A DNA stretch of 64,000 bases. It comes from Candidatus Kinetoplastibacterium sorsogonicusi. GTDB taxonomy: Bacteria; Pseudomonadota; Gammaproteobacteria; Burkholderiales; Burkholderiaceae_B. The position numbers and the translations under genes are program-made. The notes under the pieces were generated by a model. It did not search any database and had not been told where the DNA came from. It worked only from the letters and a program-made list of their open reading frames with translations. Shown piece by piece: positions 8,871-19,628 of the stretch. The first letter of the stretch is position 1; every line of letters begins with the position of its first letter. The stretch covers positions 657,001 through 721,000 of the forward strand of contig NZ_CP025628.1 of assembly GCF_003072465.1 (NCBI RefSeq), given 5' to 3'.

Positions 8871-9716
8871 TTATTGTTCAACACATAATACAAGAAAATG
8901 TCTATATCTATTAGAATTTGAAAGAGGACTTGCTATAGCTTTTAAAAACCCAGAAGAATTATTTCGTTCTACACTAGTAATTTTGGCTACAGATAATCCA
9001 GCCGGATATATTCCACCAATACCACTAGTAACTAAAATATCTCCTATTTCTATGTCAGCATCAGCTGCCATATATTTTACTTCCATATTATTTACAAAAC
9101 CACTTCCCGATACTATCAACCTTAAACCATTTCTTAAAATTTGTACTGGAATAGAAATTTTGTTATCACTAACTAATGCTGCTTCTGATGTTTTGTTAGT
9201 TACCCTTATAATTTGACCAACAATACCACTCTCGTCAATTACTGGCATACCAGGTATTATTTTTGCATTACGCCCTTTATTAAAAACTAAATGTTTACTA
9301 GATAAATTTTTAGGCTCATATAAAACCTCAACAACTATGGCTGTTTCACTAGTAGAATCTACAATACCCAATAAACGACGTAATTGAGCATTTTCAGATT
9401 CTAATTGACTAGCATGAGTAAGAACTTGAGCTAATTCAATACGCTGTTTTTGAAGTATTTCATTTTCTTTTCTGCTAAGATTAGCAGCATCTAACCAATC
9501 ATTAGCTTTTTTAACCATATCTATAGGAGCAAATGCAGTACGTTGAAACGGGTATATAATTAAAGATATATATTCTCGTAATTTAGGTATTACATAACCA
9601 TCATTATAACCAGCATCTGTTATCATCATTAACACAGATAAAAAAGCTAAAAATAATAGTTTAAATTCATTAGAAATACTACGTCTAAATAAAATTGGTG
9701 TTCTTTGTATTTGCAT
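8871..9716 (-). CDS. mreC: MreC cell-shape protein
   Basis: The 281-residue protein has one N-terminal membrane segment (about residues 20-40), a coiled-coil region around residues 75-110 (NLSRKENEILQKQR...LESENAQLRRLLG), and a beta-rich C-terminal domain ending near SPLSNSNRYRHFLVL. This is the usual architecture of MreC, which activates PBP2 in the periplasm. The RTPILFRR start is typical of betaproteobacteria. It lies between mreB and mreD with a 6-base gap to mreD. Confidence 0.95.
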   Translation of the reverse strand: MQIQRTPILFRRSISNEFKLLFLAFLSVLMMITDAGYNDGYVIPKLREYISLIIYPFQRTAFAPIDMVKKANDWLDAANLSRKENEILQKQRIELAQVLTHASQLESENAQLRRLLGIVDSTSETAIVVEVLYEPKNLSSKHLVFNKGRNAKIIPGMPVIDESGIVGQIIRVTNKTSEAALVSDNKISIPVQILRNGLRLIVSGSGFVNNMEVKYMAADADIEIGDILVTSGIGGIYPAGLSVAKITSVERNNSSGFLKAIASPLSNSNRYRHFLVLCVEQ

Positions 9717-9770
9717 GATTATAATAGTTAATATATATACTTATATATTAATATATAAATTTTTCATATT

Positions 9771-10838
<1,068 letters not shown>

Positions 10839-10940
10839 TTAGAACAACATTGTATAAGAATAAAGTTTAATTATATTGTATGCTTATACAACCCTCAAGT
10901 AACTATGATAACTTATTATCATCTATAATAAATAATAATA

Positions 10941-10984
10941 ATTTATATTTTTTAATAATTGATCTATTATTAAAAAATATAAAT
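10941..10984. repeat. 19-bp perfect inverted repeat upstream of gatC
   Basis: The arms at 10941-10959 (ATTTATATTTTTTAATAAT) and 10966-10984 are exact complements around the 6-base loop TGATCT. It lies in the roughly 200-base region between the divergent mreB and gatC genes and ends 32 bases before gatC. It is all A/T, so the hairpin is less stable than its length suggests. It could be a leader hairpin or a binding site. Confidence 0.6.
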
Positions 10985-11016
10985 AATTTTAATATATATA
11001 TTTGGCTTTAAAGATT

Positions 11017-11319
11017 ATGATACTAAATCAAAAAAATATAAAAAATATTGCTAATATAGCAAAAATAGATTTACAAGATAAGCAATTAGAATTAATGACA
11101 CATGAAATTAATAATTTACTAAAAATAATTAGCAAAATTGATTTAATTAATACTGATAAAGTTGAAGAATTAATTAATCCAATATTATCTTATCAAGATG
11201 AAACATTATTTCTTAGAAAAGATGAAGTTAATTTTGATCAAGAATCTAATAAAACAATATTGAAAAATGCTCCAGAAATAAATAATAATTTGTTCCTAGT
11301 ACCTATAGTAATAGAGTAA
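11017..11319 (+). CDS. gatC: Asp-tRNA(Asn)/Glu-tRNA(Gln) amidotransferase subunit C
   Basis: The 100-residue protein is the small GatC subunit that wraps around and stabilises GatA-GatB. Seen features: an N-terminal helix with IANIAKIDLQ and the LRKDEV segment near the middle, followed by a C-terminal stretch ending NNLFLVP, which is common to GatC. I use the ATG at 11017; a TTG 15 bases upstream is possible. gatA follows after 4 bases, giving a compact gatCAB operon. Confidence 0.9.
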   Translation: MILNQKNIKNIANIAKIDLQDKQLELMTHEINNLLKIISKIDLINTDKVEELINPILSYQDETLFLRKDEVNFDQESNKTILKNAPEINNNLFLVPIVIE

Positions 11320-11323
11320 AAAA

Positions 11324-12862
11324 ATGATTAATAATTGTAATTATGATAGCATTGATGCACTAAAAAATGCATTAAATAAAAAACAAATTAGTGCAGTTGA
11401 AATTGCAAAACATTATTTAAAACTTATAGAACAAAAATCTGATTTAAATTGTTTTTTAGATATTAATTATGATTCTACTATGCAACAAGCAAAAATAGCA
11501 GATAAATTAATACACGAAAATAAAAATAATACATTAACTGGTATACCAATAGCTCATAAAGATATTTTTGTTACTAAAGATTGGTATACTACTGCAGCAA
11601 GTAAAATGTTAAAAAATTATATTAGCCCATTTGATGCTACTGTTGTTGCGAGATTAGCAAATGAAGGAGCAGTATCTCTTGGAAAACTAAATTGTGATGA
11701 GTTTGCTATGGGTTCGAGCAATGAAAATTCTGCATATGGATCAGTAAAAAATCCTTGGGATTATGAAATAATTCCAGGAGGATCTTCTGGTGGAGCAGCA
11801 TCTGCTATTGCAGCTGGTTTAGTGCTAGCAGCTACTGCATCTGATACAGGAGGTTCTATAAGACAACCATCATCTATTTGTGGTATAAGTGGAATAAAAC
11901 CTACTTATGGCACTGTTTCTAGGTTTGGTATGATAGCATTTTCATCTAGTTTTGATCAAGCTGGTGTTATGGCAAGAAGCTGTAAAGATCTTTTAAGTGT
12001 TATAGATAATATAAGTGGATTTGATAAAAATGATTATACTAGTTTGTTAAAATGTAACAACAAATTAAATGTAAAAGGCAGAATAATTGAAGATTTTAAT
12101 AATTCAATTATTAATTTTCAAAAATATAGCAGTCTACCATTAAAAAATTTAAAGATTGGTATTCCTATAGAATTATTCAATAAAAATATTGATCTTGATA
12201 TTAATCATGCCATTAAAAATGCAATAAATGAATTTGAAAAATTAGGAGCAATTATTGTTGATGTTTCTTTACCTAATATTAATCTTTCAGTTCCAACTTA
12301 TTATGCTATTACATGTTCAGAAGCATCTAGTAATTTAGCTAGATATGATGGTGTTAAATTTGGCTATAGAAGTAAAGATTTTAATAATTTAGATGATATG
12401 ATTTCTAAAAGTCGTTCTGAAGGTTTTGGATTAGAAGTAAAAAAACGTATCATTTTAGGTACATATATTTTATCGGATCAAAATTTTGAAAAATATTTTT
12501 TAAAGTCTCAAAAAATACGTAATATCATTAGTCAAGATTTTAAAACAGTATTTGATTCAAAATGTGATATTATCATATGTCCTGTAAATGAAAAATTAGC
12601 TCGACCTTTTAAATATAATACAAATAATTCAGATGATTGGTTAAGTGATATGTACACATTAGGAGCTAGTTTAGCTGGTTTACCAGCTTTGTCTATACCA
12701 TGTGGGTTTAGTAGCAAAAATGAAAATAGAAAAAGTTTACCAATTGGTATGCAAATAATAGGTAAGCCATTTTCTGAAGGTTTTGCTTTAGCGATAGGTG
12801 ATACATATCAACAAATTACCAATTGGCATAAACAACAACCAAACTGGCTGGATACATTATAA
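11324..12862 (+). CDS. gatA: Asp-tRNA(Asn)/Glu-tRNA(Gln) amidotransferase subunit A
   Basis: The 512-residue amidase-signature enzyme releases ammonia from glutamine for the GatB kinase site. The Ser-cisSer-Lys catalytic set is visible: the Lys in PIAHKDIF, the cis-Ser in IPGGSSGGAASA and the nucleophile in DTGGSIRQPSS. The C-terminal part has GASLAGLPALSIPCGF and GMQIIGKPFSE, both typical. An insertion of A/T-rich coding sequence around residue 245 is longer than in close families. The stop overlaps the gatB start (TAATG), so translation is coupled. Confidence 0.96.
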   Translation: MINNCNYDSIDALKNALNKKQISAVEIAKHYLKLIEQKSDLNCFLDINYDSTMQQAKIADKLIHENKNNTLTGIPIAHKDIFVTKDWYTTAASKMLKNYISPFDATVVARLANEGAVSLGKLNCDEFAMGSSNENSAYGSVKNPWDYEIIPGGSSGGAASAIAAGLVLAATASDTGGSIRQPSSICGISGIKPTYGTVSRFGMIAFSSSFDQAGVMARSCKDLLSVIDNISGFDKNDYTSLLKCNNKLNVKGRIIEDFNNSIINFQKYSSLPLKNLKIGIPIELFNKNIDLDINHAIKNAINEFEKLGAIIVDVSLPNINLSVPTYYAITCSEASSNLARYDGVKFGYRSKDFNNLDDMISKSRSEGFGLEVKKRIILGTYILSDQNFEKYFLKSQKIRNIISQDFKTVFDSKCDIIICPVNEKLARPFKYNTNNSDDWLSDMYTLGASLAGLPALSIPCGFSSKNENRKSLPIGMQIIGKPFSEGFALAIGDTYQQITNWHKQQPNWLDTL

Positions 12863-14328
12863 TGAAATGGGAAATTGTAATAGGATTAGAAACTCATATA
12901 AGATTACTAACTAATTCAAAGCTATTTTCTGATAGTAGTAATCATATGGGATCAATTCCAAATAAAAATATTAACGCAGTTGATGTTGCTTTACCTGGTA
13001 CTTTACCTATTTTAAATGAAAAAGCAGTAGAGTATGCAATAATTTTTGGTTTAGCTACAAATTCAAAAATTTCAAATAAAACAATGTTTGCAAGAAAAAA
13101 TTATTTTTATCCTGATTTACCTAAAGGGTATCAAATTAGTCAGCTAGATATGCCTATAACTTCAGGTGGAAAGATTTTTTATAAAAATAATGAAATAGAA
13201 AAAAATATAAACATTACTCGAGCTCATTTAGAAGAAGATGCAGGTAAATCTATACATGGAGAATTAATGCTGTCTAATGGAAATCCATCTACAGGTATAG
13301 ATTTAAATAGGGCAGGTTCTACATTATTAGAAATTGTCACTGAACCTGAACTAAGATCAGTAGAAGATACTGTTGCATATGCTAAAACATTACATCATTT
13401 AGTAAAATGGTTAGGAATATGTGATGGTAATATGCAAGACGGATCCTTTCGTTGTGATATAAATATATCAGTTAGAAAATATGGAGATCAAAAATTAGGA
13501 ACAAGGACTGAAATTAAAAATCTTAATTCTTTTAAATTTATGGAACAGGCTATAAAATTTGAATGTAATAGACAGATTAATATTTTAGAAAATGGTGGCA
13601 TAATTACACAAGAAACTAGATTATATGATCCAATAAAAAATATCACTGTATGTATGAGAAACAAAGAAAATTCTCATGGATATAGATATTTTAATGATCC
13701 TGATATATTGCCATTAAATATTTCAGATGATTTTATAAAAAAAATAAAAAATAAGATACCTGAATTACCACAAATTTGTTGTAAAAGATTTCAAAATATT
13801 TGTGAAATATCATTAACTGATGCTAAAAAATTAACTGCTAATAGAGAAATAGCTAATTATTTTGATAAAACTATTAATTTATTAAATTCAAAGTCATTAT
13901 ACAAAATAGCTGCTAATTTAATATTAGGTGATATTACATATTTTAGTAATAAAGAATCTAAAGATGTATTTTTCTCAAAAATATCACACATAAATCTTGC
14001 TAATATAGTAAAAAGAATAGGAGATAATACAATATCATATAAAATTGCAAAAGAAATAATAGAAGGTATATGGAATAACAAATTTATTGGTGAAATAGAT
14101 GAAATTATTTTTACTAATGGTTTGAAGCAAATAGATGATATGATTGAATTTGAAAAAATTATAGATGATATAATTCAGAATAATGATGATATTGTTAAAG
14201 AATTTTTGTCTGGAAAAGAAAAAGCATTAAATTCTTTGGTTGGTAAAATTATGAAGATTACTAAAGGAAAAATAAATCCACAAAAAGTTTTATCTTTTAT
14301 TAAAGAAAAAATTTATAAAAAATATTAA
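12862..14328 (+). CDS. gatB: Asp-tRNA(Asn)/Glu-tRNA(Gln) amidotransferase subunit B
   Basis: The 488-residue kinase/transferase subunit activates the mischarged Asp or Glu and accepts ammonia from GatA. Motifs include WEIVIGLETHIRL, ARKNYFYPDLPKGYQISQ, LEEDAGKS, DLNRAGSTLLEIVTEP and RCDINISVR, followed by the helical tail domain that grips the tRNA. The last 100 residues are very Lys/Asn/Ile-rich but collinear with the YqeY-like tail. Its 3' end overlaps the convergent pyrE by 4 bases. Confidence 0.96.
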   Translation: MKWEIVIGLETHIRLLTNSKLFSDSSNHMGSIPNKNINAVDVALPGTLPILNEKAVEYAIIFGLATNSKISNKTMFARKNYFYPDLPKGYQISQLDMPITSGGKIFYKNNEIEKNINITRAHLEEDAGKSIHGELMLSNGNPSTGIDLNRAGSTLLEIVTEPELRSVEDTVAYAKTLHHLVKWLGICDGNMQDGSFRCDINISVRKYGDQKLGTRTEIKNLNSFKFMEQAIKFECNRQINILENGGIITQETRLYDPIKNITVCMRNKENSHGYRYFNDPDILPLNISDDFIKKIKNKIPELPQICCKRFQNICEISLTDAKKLTANREIANYFDKTINLLNSKSLYKIAANLILGDITYFSNKESKDVFFSKISHINLANIVKRIGDNTISYKIAKEIIEGIWNNKFIGEIDEIIFTNGLKQIDDMIEFEKIIDDIIQNNDDIVKEFLSGKEKALNSLVGKIMKITKGKINPQKVLSFIKEKIYKKY

Positions 14329-14996
14329 ACAATACAATATTGATCTATATAATTTTTTAAATCATAGTAATTTTTTTGAAATTCTTTTTTACCTGTTATA
14401 TGTCTAAGAATATCTTTTACAGATATTAAACTTATAACAGGAAGATCATAAGTATTTTTTATTTCTTCTGATGCAGAACAATATATTGATGAATTATCAT
14501 TTTTCGATTGTTCCATTCTATCCATAGCTACAATAATACCAGCTGGATTAGCTCCTAAGCTTTTAACTATATTTATAGATTCATATATAGATAATCCTGA
14601 TGTAATGACATCATCAATAATTAGTACGTTACCTGTAAGATTAGCACCTATAATAATTCCTCCTTCACCATGATCTTTTATTTCTTTTCTATTAAAAGCA
14701 AAAGGAATATTATTTTTTAATGAATTATTAGAATTAGATAAAGATATTGCTATAGATGTAACTAAAGGAATTCCTTTGTATGCTGAACCAAATAACATAT
14801 CAAAGTTAATTTTTGATGATAAGATTTTATCTGAATAAAATTCAGATAATTTTTTTATTAAAAAACCATTATTAAATAAGCCAGTATTAAAAAAATATGG
14901 ACTTACTCTGCCAGATTTTGTTATAAAAGAACCAAACTTGATAATATTAGACTCAAGTATAAAATTTAAAAATTTATTTGAAGATATATTTTTCAT
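14325..14996 (-). CDS. pyrE: Orotate phosphoribosyltransferase
   Basis: The 223-residue type I PRTase makes orotidine 5'-phosphate in pyrimidine synthesis. The PRPP-binding motif VLIIDDVITSGLSI is near residue 125. Other matches are FGSFITKSGRVSPYFFNTG at the N-terminus, GSAYKGIPL, and FNRKEIKDHGEGG containing the catalytic loop lysines. Length is normal. No other pyr gene is in the window. It is convergent with gatB and divergent from xth. Confidence 0.95.
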   Translation of the reverse strand: MKNISSNKFLNFILESNIIKFGSFITKSGRVSPYFFNTGLFNNGFLIKKLSEFYSDKILSSKINFDMLFGSAYKGIPLVTSIAISLSNSNNSLKNNIPFAFNRKEIKDHGEGGIIIGANLTGNVLIIDDVITSGLSIYESINIVKSLGANPAGIIVAMDRMEQSKNDNSSIYCSASEEIKNTYDLPVISLISVKDILRHITGKKEFQKNYYDLKNYIDQYCIV

Positions 14997-15097
14997 ATAT
15001 TCCTTAATATCATATATTGTTATTAAATATATTAAAGACTATTATAAACAAAATCAAAAACAATTTACTAGTTATATTACATACGTGGAGAAAATTT

Positions 15098-15892
15098 TTG
15101 TTAAAAATTACTTCTATTAATTTAAATGGAATACGTTCAGCATTTAATAAAGGATTATTAGATTGGTTAGAAACCAATAATATTGATATTGTATGTACAC
15201 AAGAAATTAAAATATCAAAGGAATCTATGTGTGAAAAGATTTATAATCCTAATAATTATTTAGGATATTTTTTTCATGCTAAGAAAAATGGTTATAGTGG
15301 AGTAAATATATATATAAAAAAAAATATACATGCAATATTATCAAAAACATGTATAGATAATATCTATATGAATGATGAAGGTAGAGTAATGAGATTAGAC
15401 ATAGGAAAATTATCAATTATAAATTTATATTTACCATCTGGTTCTTATAATATATTAAGACAAAAAATTAAATTTCAAATATTAAATGAATTAAAAATTT
15501 TTTTTAATAATATTAAAAAAGAAAATTATCAAACTGGTCAAGAATTTATCATATGCGGTGATTTCAATATAGCTCATAAAGAAATAGATATAAAAAACTG
15601 GAAACAAAATAAAAATCATCCTGGTTTTTTACCAGAAGAAAGAAAATGGTTAGATGATATTTTTTCTCATATAGGATTAGTAGATGTTTTTAGATTATTA
15701 AATCCAAATCCAAATAATTATACATGGTGGAGTAATAGAGGTAATGCATGGGCAAACAATGTTGGATGGAGAATAGATTACCAAATAGCAACACCTAATA
15801 TTGCAAAACTAGCTTTATCATGTAACATATATAAGGATCAAAAATTTAGTGACCATGCACCACTGACAGTTAGTTATAACTATAGTATTTAA
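15098..15892 (+). CDS. xth: Exodeoxyribonuclease III (AP endonuclease)
   Basis: The 264-residue protein belongs to the ExoIII/APE1 family, which cuts DNA 5' of abasic sites. Key parts are SINLNGIRSA at the start, QEIKIS (metal-binding Glu), CGDFNIAHKEID (Asp and Asn), GWRIDYQIAT and the catalytic SDHAPLTV at the end. I place the start at a TTG at 15098: GGAG lies 7 bases before it and the protein then begins exactly where the family does. Upstream ATG codons would add an unsupported 27-residue tail. With ung downstream it forms a base-excision repair pair. Confidence 0.92.
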   Translation: MLKITSINLNGIRSAFNKGLLDWLETNNIDIVCTQEIKISKESMCEKIYNPNNYLGYFFHAKKNGYSGVNIYIKKNIHAILSKTCIDNIYMNDEGRVMRLDIGKLSIINLYLPSGSYNILRQKIKFQILNELKIFFNNIKKENYQTGQEFIICGDFNIAHKEIDIKNWKQNKNHPGFLPEERKWLDDIFSHIGLVDVFRLLNPNPNNYTWWSNRGNAWANNVGWRIDYQIATPNIAKLALSCNIYKDQKFSDHAPLTVSYNYSI

Positions 15893-15930
15893 AAATTTTT
15901 CTAATAATAGCAATTTTTATATTTAAAGTA

Positions 15931-16641
15931 ATGGAAAATTTGTTAAAACAATATGCTTTAAAACAATACTTAAATAATTTACCAAAAGAATGGACAAATG
16001 TTATTAATAAATATTCTTCAGAAATAATTTATGCAATTATAGATAAAATAGAATATAGATTGTCAAAAAAAATAATTATTTATCCTAAAAACCCATTACG
16101 TATATTTTTTGAAATACCATCAATTAAAAATATAAAAATTATTATTATAGGTCAAGATCCTTATCATTCTTTTGGCTATGCGGATGGATTAGCTTTTTCT
16201 GCATCTAATATTTTAAAAACTCCTCAAAGTTTAAAAAATATATTTAAAGAACTTTATTTAGAATACGGTTTTACCAATAAGAGTAATGATCTAATTAGTT
16301 GGGTACACCAAGGGGTACTATTACTTAATTCTATATTAACTGTTGAAGATAAAAAACCAGGTTCTCATGCTAATTATGGTTGGGAATATTTTACTAATAA
16401 TATAATTGAATATTTAGCTAAAGATAACAAACCAAAAATTTTTATATTATGGGGTAAATTTGCCCAATCTAAAAAATATCTTATCGAAAAATATACTAAT
16501 CATTTAATTTTGACTTCAAATCATCCTTCCCCATTGTCAGCTTATAAAAAACCTAATCCATTCATAGGTTGTAATCATTTTAAAAAATCCAATCAATGGT
16601 TATATAACCATAATATTACTCCAATAAAATGGAATATATAA
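15931..16641 (+). CDS. ung: Uracil-DNA glycosylase (family 1)
   Basis: The 236-residue enzyme removes uracil from DNA. Both active-site motifs are present: GQDPYH near residue 78 (water-activating Asp) and HPSPLS near residue 195 (leucine wedge region). The ADGLAFS and GVLLLNSILTVE segments are also family-typical. It follows xth by 38 bases in the same direction. Together they suggest that repair of deaminated cytosine still works in this AT-rich genome. Confidence 0.96.
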   Translation: MENLLKQYALKQYLNNLPKEWTNVINKYSSEIIYAIIDKIEYRLSKKIIIYPKNPLRIFFEIPSIKNIKIIIIGQDPYHSFGYADGLAFSASNILKTPQSLKNIFKELYLEYGFTNKSNDLISWVHQGVLLLNSILTVEDKKPGSHANYGWEYFTNNIIEYLAKDNKPKIFILWGKFAQSKKYLIEKYTNHLILTSNHPSPLSAYKKPNPFIGCNHFKKSNQWLYNHNITPIKWNI

Positions 16642-16865
16642 AAAAATAAGTAGATTAGATTTTAATTTTAAGTTATTCTGTATCCTGCATAAAAATTAAA
16701 TTAGGCACATTACAGATGATAAGGCCAATATATCTCATCCTAAATTTTAGACTGTTAGTTTTATTTTCAAGTGCCAAACTTTATGTCAGATCAAAAATAA
16801 TATAAATGAAATTTAAAAATATTGATCTAATAATTTATTTATAACACTAAAAATCAAGGAAAATT
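16642..16865 (+). other. 224-base ung-rhlE intergenic region with possible structured leader
   Basis: No gene is visible here. The middle part (about 16680-16790) is less A/T-extreme than other gaps. It contains GATGA at 16715-16719 paired with TCATC at 16735-16739, enclosed by GGCAC at 16704-16708 paired with GTGCC at 16771-16775. That could be a folded 5' leader of rhlE, whose relatives are often cold-regulated, or a small RNA. The pairings are short, so this is only a suggestion. A clear SD (AAGGA) precedes rhlE. Confidence 0.3.
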
Positions 16866-18347
16866 ATGGCTTTCAAAAGTCTAGGATTGCACAAAGATAT
16901 ATTATCAGCATTACAAAAAATTGGTTTTAATGAACCTACTGCAATACAAAAAGAAACAATACCATTTGCTATATCTGGTAAAGATATTATTGCTTCAGCA
17001 GAAACTGGAAGTGGTAAAACAGCAGCATTCATATTACCATCATTACATATGCTAGCAACACAACCAGGTACTAATATTATTAATAATGCCAAAATACTAG
17101 TATTAACTCCTACACGAGAATTAGCTGTACAAATAGCTAAAATGACAGCTATATATGCACATTTTCTTCCAAATATAAAAATAGCTACCATTGTAGGTGG
17201 GGTATCTTATAAAATTCAAACAAAAACACTTTCTAAAAAAGTTGATATTATAATAGCTACTCCTGGTAGATTAATTGATCAAATTCAAAATGGTAAATTG
17301 AAATTAGATTCTATACAACTTTTAATATTAGATGAAGCTGATCGTATGTTAGATATGGGTTTTATAGATGATATAAATCATATTATAAATTGTATACCAA
17401 AAAATCATCAAACCTTATTTTTTTCTGCTACTTTAGGTAGAGATGTAGAACGTTTATCTGCTAAAATGTTAAATAATCCTGTTAAAATATCTTTAACTAA
17501 CAATAAACATCAGCATAATAATATTACACAAAAATTAATGTATGCAGATAATGAATCTCATAAAATTAAAATTTTAGAATATATACTAAATAACTCTAAT
17601 GTTGATCAAGCTATTATATTTACATCTACAAAAAAAGGTGCAGATATATTATCTAATTTATTATTTAGTAATGGATTTTCTTCTAAATCTTTACATGGAG
17701 ATATGAATCAAAAACAAAGAACAAATACTATTTCTCAATTACAAAGAGGAAAAATAAAAATTTTAGTAGCAACAGATGTTGCAGCTCGTGGCATTGATAT
17801 AGAAAATATTAGCCATGCAATCAATTTTGATGTTCCTATGCAAGTAGATGATTATATCCATAGAATAGGACGCACTGGTAGAGCTGGTAAAAAAGGAATA
17901 GCTTTAACAATTGCAATTCACAATGAATATCATAAAATAAAAGATATAGAACATCATATAGGAAAACAAATTAATTCAGAAACTATAACTGGATTAGAAC
18001 CAAAAGAAAGACCAGTTTTTAAAAAAAATCAAAAATCTAAAACATTTAACAATAAAAAAAATAATAGTATTTACAAAAAAAATCCTAAAGAGCATATTTC
18101 AAAAATAGATTATTTTAAAGATAAAGAAAATTCTCTTAAAATGAACCATACGAAACATTTTAAATTCAATAATACTAAAACCAATGATTCATCAATTTTT
18201 AAAGAAAAAGATTTTTCTAAAAATAATAATTTAAAATCTAATGTTAAAAATGGCAAATTTTTTAAGAATTTTGTAGGATATAAATCCAAAACATCACCTA
18301 AAATATTTAAAAGAAATATTAATTCTTCTAATTATATTAAAGAATAA
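16866..18347 (+). CDS. rhlE: DEAD-box RNA helicase, RhlE type
   Basis: The 493-residue protein has the full set of DEAD-box motifs: Q motif (FNEPTAIQ), AETGSGKTAAF, PTRELAVQI, TPGRLID, DEAD in LILDEADRMLDMGF, FFSATL, then in the second RecA domain STKKGADILS, ATDVAARGIDIE and HRIGRTGRAG. The last 130 residues are a low-complexity Lys/Asn/Phe tail, probably disordered and RNA-binding. It probably remodels rRNA or mRNA at low temperature; the exact paralogue (RhlE or a relative) is inferred. A strong AAGGAAAATT SD precedes the ATG. Confidence 0.92.
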   Translation: MAFKSLGLHKDILSALQKIGFNEPTAIQKETIPFAISGKDIIASAETGSGKTAAFILPSLHMLATQPGTNIINNAKILVLTPTRELAVQIAKMTAIYAHFLPNIKIATIVGGVSYKIQTKTLSKKVDIIIATPGRLIDQIQNGKLKLDSIQLLILDEADRMLDMGFIDDINHIINCIPKNHQTLFFSATLGRDVERLSAKMLNNPVKISLTNNKHQHNNITQKLMYADNESHKIKILEYILNNSNVDQAIIFTSTKKGADILSNLLFSNGFSSKSLHGDMNQKQRTNTISQLQRGKIKILVATDVAARGIDIENISHAINFDVPMQVDDYIHRIGRTGRAGKKGIALTIAIHNEYHKIKDIEHHIGKQINSETITGLEPKERPVFKKNQKSKTFNNKKNNSIYKKNPKEHISKIDYFKDKENSLKMNHTKHFKFNNTKTNDSSIFKEKDFSKNNNLKSNVKNGKFFKNFVGYKSKTSPKIFKRNINSSNYIKE

Positions 18348-18355
18348 AAATCATA

Positions 18356-18395
18356 ATATTAAGGAAATTAATTCAGTAATTAATTTCCTTAATAT
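18356..18395. terminator. 18-bp perfect hairpin after rhlE
   Basis: The arms at 18356-18373 and 18378-18395 are exact complements (ATATTAAGGAAATTAATT and its mirror) around the loop CAGT. It begins 9 bases after the rhlE stop and ends 28 bases before the next start. The T-rich run (TTTTTTT) comes about 15 bases later, so it is a less classical terminator. Confidence 0.7.
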
Positions 18396-18422
18396 ATCTA
18401 ATTCATTATTTTTTTAATATTT

Positions 18423-19628
18423 ATGCATTATAAAAATTTAAATTCAAATTTAGAAGCAAATTTATCTTATTTATCATTATTAGATGAAGATGCTAAATTA
18501 CATATTGACAAATTTTCTAAATACTTACAAAAGTATATAAAATCAAAAAATTATTTCATTTCATTCGAAGAATGGATGGATAAAGTATTATATACTCCGA
18601 ATTTAGGATATTATGATTCAAAAAATTTAAGGATACATAATTATTTAAATGACAAAAATTACTTAAGTGATTATATTACTGCACCTGAAATAGATAATAT
18701 ATTTGCTCAAACATTATCTATACAAATAGAACAAATTTTACAGGAGTGTAAAACATTTAATATATTAGAAATTGGTGCTGGAAATGGTTCACTAGCTTAT
18801 GAAATAATCAAGTTTTTTCAAAATAAAAATATCTTAGTAAGATACTTTATAATAGATATATCAAATTCTTTAATAAAACAACAAAAAAAATTATTAAATA
18901 ATTTTTCGAATCAAATAGAATGGCTTATAAATCCTCCTAAAGATTTTGTTGGATGTGTTATTGCTAATGAATTACTTGATGCCATGCCTATTTCTATATT
19001 TAAAAGCTCTAATAATAATATCATGCAATTAGGAGTAACTTTAAATAATGAAGAAGAGTTCATATGGGCAGAAGAAAAAGTAAATATAAAATTATCTCAA
19101 AAAATTCAAAAAAGATTATCACCAATAAATCAGTATATATATGAAATAAATTTTAGAGCAGAGAATTGGATTAAAAATATTGTAAAATGGTTACGTAAAG
19201 GTGTAGTAATCTTAATCGATTATGGATTTCCTAGAAAAGAATATTATCATCCTGAAAGATTAAATGGTACTTTAATGTGTCACATTAAACATTATGCACA
19301 TACTAATCCATTAATCGCACCTGGAGAACAAGATATAACTGCTCATATAGATTTCACAGCCATAGCAGAAAATGCTATAAGTACTAATTTACAAATTATG
19401 GGTTATACAACACAATCACATTTTCTAATAAATTCTGGCATACTGAATATTTTATCAAAAACCGATATAAATGATCATAAATTATATTTAAAAAAAACAA
19501 ATGCAGTAAAAAAATTTCTATCAGAAACTGATATGGGTGAACTTTTTAAAGTAATAGCAATAGGAAAAGATATTGAACTAGATCTTATTGGATTTGCTAA
19601 TGGTAATAGAAAATATTCTTTATTTTGA
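18423..19628 (+). CDS. SAM-dependent methyltransferase, MidA/NDUFAF7 family (COG1565)
   Basis: The 401-residue protein has a class I methyltransferase core with ILEIGAGNGSLAYEI (SAM-binding motif I, about residue 115) and VIANELLDAMPI. Family-specific stretches are DYITAPEIDNIFAQTL, ILIDYGFPRKEYYHPERLNGTLMCHIKH and TAHIDFTAIAENA. The mitochondrial member methylates an arginine of a complex I subunit; the bacterial target is not established. It overlaps the convergent cca at their 3' ends by 9 bases. Confidence 0.85.
   Translation: MHYKNLNSNLEANLSYLSLLDEDAKLHIDKFSKYLQKYIKSKNYFISFEEWMDKVLYTPNLGYYDSKNLRIHNYLNDKNYLSDYITAPEIDNIFAQTLSIQIEQILQECKTFNILEIGAGNGSLAYEIIKFFQNKNILVRYFIIDISNSLIKQQKKLLNNFSNQIEWLINPPKDFVGCVIANELLDAMPISIFKSSNNNIMQLGVTLNNEEEFIWAEEKVNIKLSQKIQKRLSPINQYIYEINFRAENWIKNIVKWLRKGVVILIDYGFPRKEYYHPERLNGTLMCHIKHYAHTNPLIAPGEQDITAHIDFTAIAENAISTNLQIMGYTTQSHFLINSGILNILSKTDINDHKLYLKKTNAVKKFLSETDMGELFKVIAIGKDIELDLIGFANGNRKYSLF

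Noticed and set aside
15017-15097. 27-residue N-terminal extension of xth
   Set aside because: Not part of the ExoIII family; the TTG at 15098 with GGAG upstream starts the protein exactly at the conserved strand.
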